Position numbers and translations under genes: made by a program. Below, piece by piece: positions 63,206 through 64,000 of a stretch of 64,000 nucleotides of DNA (position 1 is the first letter of the stretch; every line of letters starts with the position of its first letter). Below the pieces are notes generated by a model. That model had not been told where the DNA came from. It did not search any database and was given only the letters and a program-made list of their open reading frames with translations. Source of the DNA: Albimonas sp963816545 (GTDB lineage Bacteria; Pseudomonadota; Alphaproteobacteria; Rhodobacterales; Rhodobacteraceae); the NCBI GenBank assembly GCA_963816545.1, contig CAWFLE010000005.1, positions 124,001 through 188,000 on the forward strand, in the 5' to 3' direction.

Positions 63206-64000
63206 TCAGGCCGACAGCCGCTCCACCAGTCGGCGCATGAACGCCCACCCCTGCTCGAACTGGTCGATGGAGATGTACTCGTCCGGCTGATGCGCCTGGT
63301 CGATCGACCCCGGCCCGCAGATCGCCGCCGAATAGCCCGCCCCCTGGAACAGGCCCGCCTCGGTGGCGTAAGCCACCGCGTGGCCCGCATTGTCCCCGGT
63401 CAGCGCCCTGATCAGCGCCTCGGCGGCGCCCGCCTCCTCGATGGCGAGGCCCGGCACGTCGGCCTTCACCTCCACCTCGACGCTCGCCTCCGGCCGCACG
63501 GCGCGCAGCTCCGCCTCCAGCCGCGACGCCTCCGCCCGGTACGCCTCCAGCCACTGCGCCGAGGTCTCCGGCGGGCAGGTGCGGATATCGGTGGAGAACC
63601 ACGCCCGCCCCGCCGTGATGTTGTGCGCGGTGCCCCCTGCGAACTCCCCCACATGCACGGACGTGCAGGGCGGGTCGAACAGCTCCGCCCCCGCGATGGG
63701 CCGCGCGAGGTTCTCCGCCATCCGGTCGTCCAGCCAGCTCACCAGCCGCGCCCCGGCCATCACCGCCGAAACCCCCCGGTGCCGCAAGGACGAATGGATC
63801 TCGTACCCCCGGATCCGCGTCTCCAGCTCCAGGATCCCCTTCTGCCCGGTGACGCAGGCCATGTCCGACGGCTCGCCCACGATCACCGCGGAGGCCTTCG
63901 GCAGCGCCCTCATCGCCTCGATCAGCGGAGGCGCGCCATGCATCCCCTCCTCCTCGTCATAGGAAAGCGCGATCTGGATCGGCCGCTTCAGCCCCGCCTC
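63206..64000 (-). CDS. argE: Acetylornithine deacetylase / M20 peptidase (partial, runs off the right edge)
   Basis: The C-terminal 264 residues are visible. The frame is open to the window edge and begins IQIALSYDEEEGMHG, with the catalytic Glu and a metal-binding Glu. Further M20 features are VIVGEPSDMACVTGQKGILE (metal Asp/Glu strand), the dimerisation domain SLRHRGVSAVMAGARLVSWL, and the last metal His in DQAHQPDEYI. The sequence VGEPSDM with GQKG(I/L)LE favours acetylornithine deacetylase, which makes ornithine from N-acetylornithine. Related M20 amidases are possible. Confidence 0.87.
   Translation of the reverse strand, partial: EAGLKRPIQIALSYDEEEGMHGAPPLIEAMRALPKASAVIVGEPSDMACVTGQKGILELETRIRGYEIHSSLRHRGVSAVMAGARLVSWLDDRMAENLARPIAGAELFDPPCTSVHVGEFAGGTAHNITAGRAWFSTDIRTCPPETSAQWLEAYRAEASRLEAELRAVRPEASVEVEVKADVPGLAIEEAGAAEALIRALTGDNAGHAVAYATEAGLFQGAGYSAAICGPGSIDQAHQPDEYISIDQFEQGWAFMRRLVERLSA

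Overview
The window is GC-rich alphaproteobacterial chromosome, most likely Rhodobacteraceae/Paracoccaceae. The evidence is the order glyQ - small membrane protein (DUF6446 type) - glyS - PEP-utilising dikinase - meaB - SleB-type hydrolase, a pair of Rhodobacter-type gene-transfer-agent head-spike genes, a DUF2927 protein, and a complete ectoine cluster (ectA-ectB-ectC-ask) that points to a salt-exposed organism.

Left accessory zone (1-14383). Decayed IS630- and IS66-type transposase genes (1-2430) abut a 5'-truncated MmeI-like DNA methyltransferase (2431-4354). Next is a 9.87 kb integrative element bounded by a 52-bp direct repeat of the 3' part of tRNA-Thr (4436-4487 and 14302-14353); the intact tRNA-Thr is at its right end. 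In order, the element carries a tyrosine integrase, an AlpA-like DNA-binding protein, small overlapping genes, a RepA-type AAA+ helicase, an iteron-like repeat array, an overlapping operon of unknown genes ending in a protein that resembles only the nuclease half of a phage large terminase, and small genes with a terminator. The layout is that of a phage satellite, and this is the most novel part of the window.

Core chromosome. 14492-17552 holds a host-attachment-type protein and a glycerophosphodiesterase split by an IS3-family element. 17834-26107 is the glycine tRNA ligase / PEP dikinase / meaB / hydrolase block. 26222-31096 holds the GTA-type spike pair, two glycosyltransferases and a sulfotransferase. 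31101-35918 holds a carboxymuconolactone decarboxylase-family protein, a 5'-nucleotidase-family phosphoesterase, and a tetR-acyl-CoA dehydrogenase pair. 36292-40950 is a complete livGFHMK branched-chain amino acid type ABC importer. 41100-47318 is rich in membrane and lipid functions: a diacylglycerol-kinase-like enzyme, a metallophosphoesterase, DedA, a DedA-PAP2-LssY fusion, a COG4280 membrane protein and a ChrB-like regulator. 47497-51907 has two COG4705 membrane paralogues, a PepSY-like protein and a two-component system. 52302-56926 is the ectoine cluster with a divergent MarR regulator. The right end has a CAP-domain protein, msrP, serB, a class II DAHP synthase, a GlxA-type regulator, a DUF2927 protein and a partial argE.

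Caution. About 18 genes, including housekeeping ones (glyQ, DAHP synthase, PEP dikinase, aspartokinase), contain a single-base reading-frame break, several in or beside G/C runs. Most are best read as sequence errors, so frame-broken genes are given as one feature each with the approximate break position.
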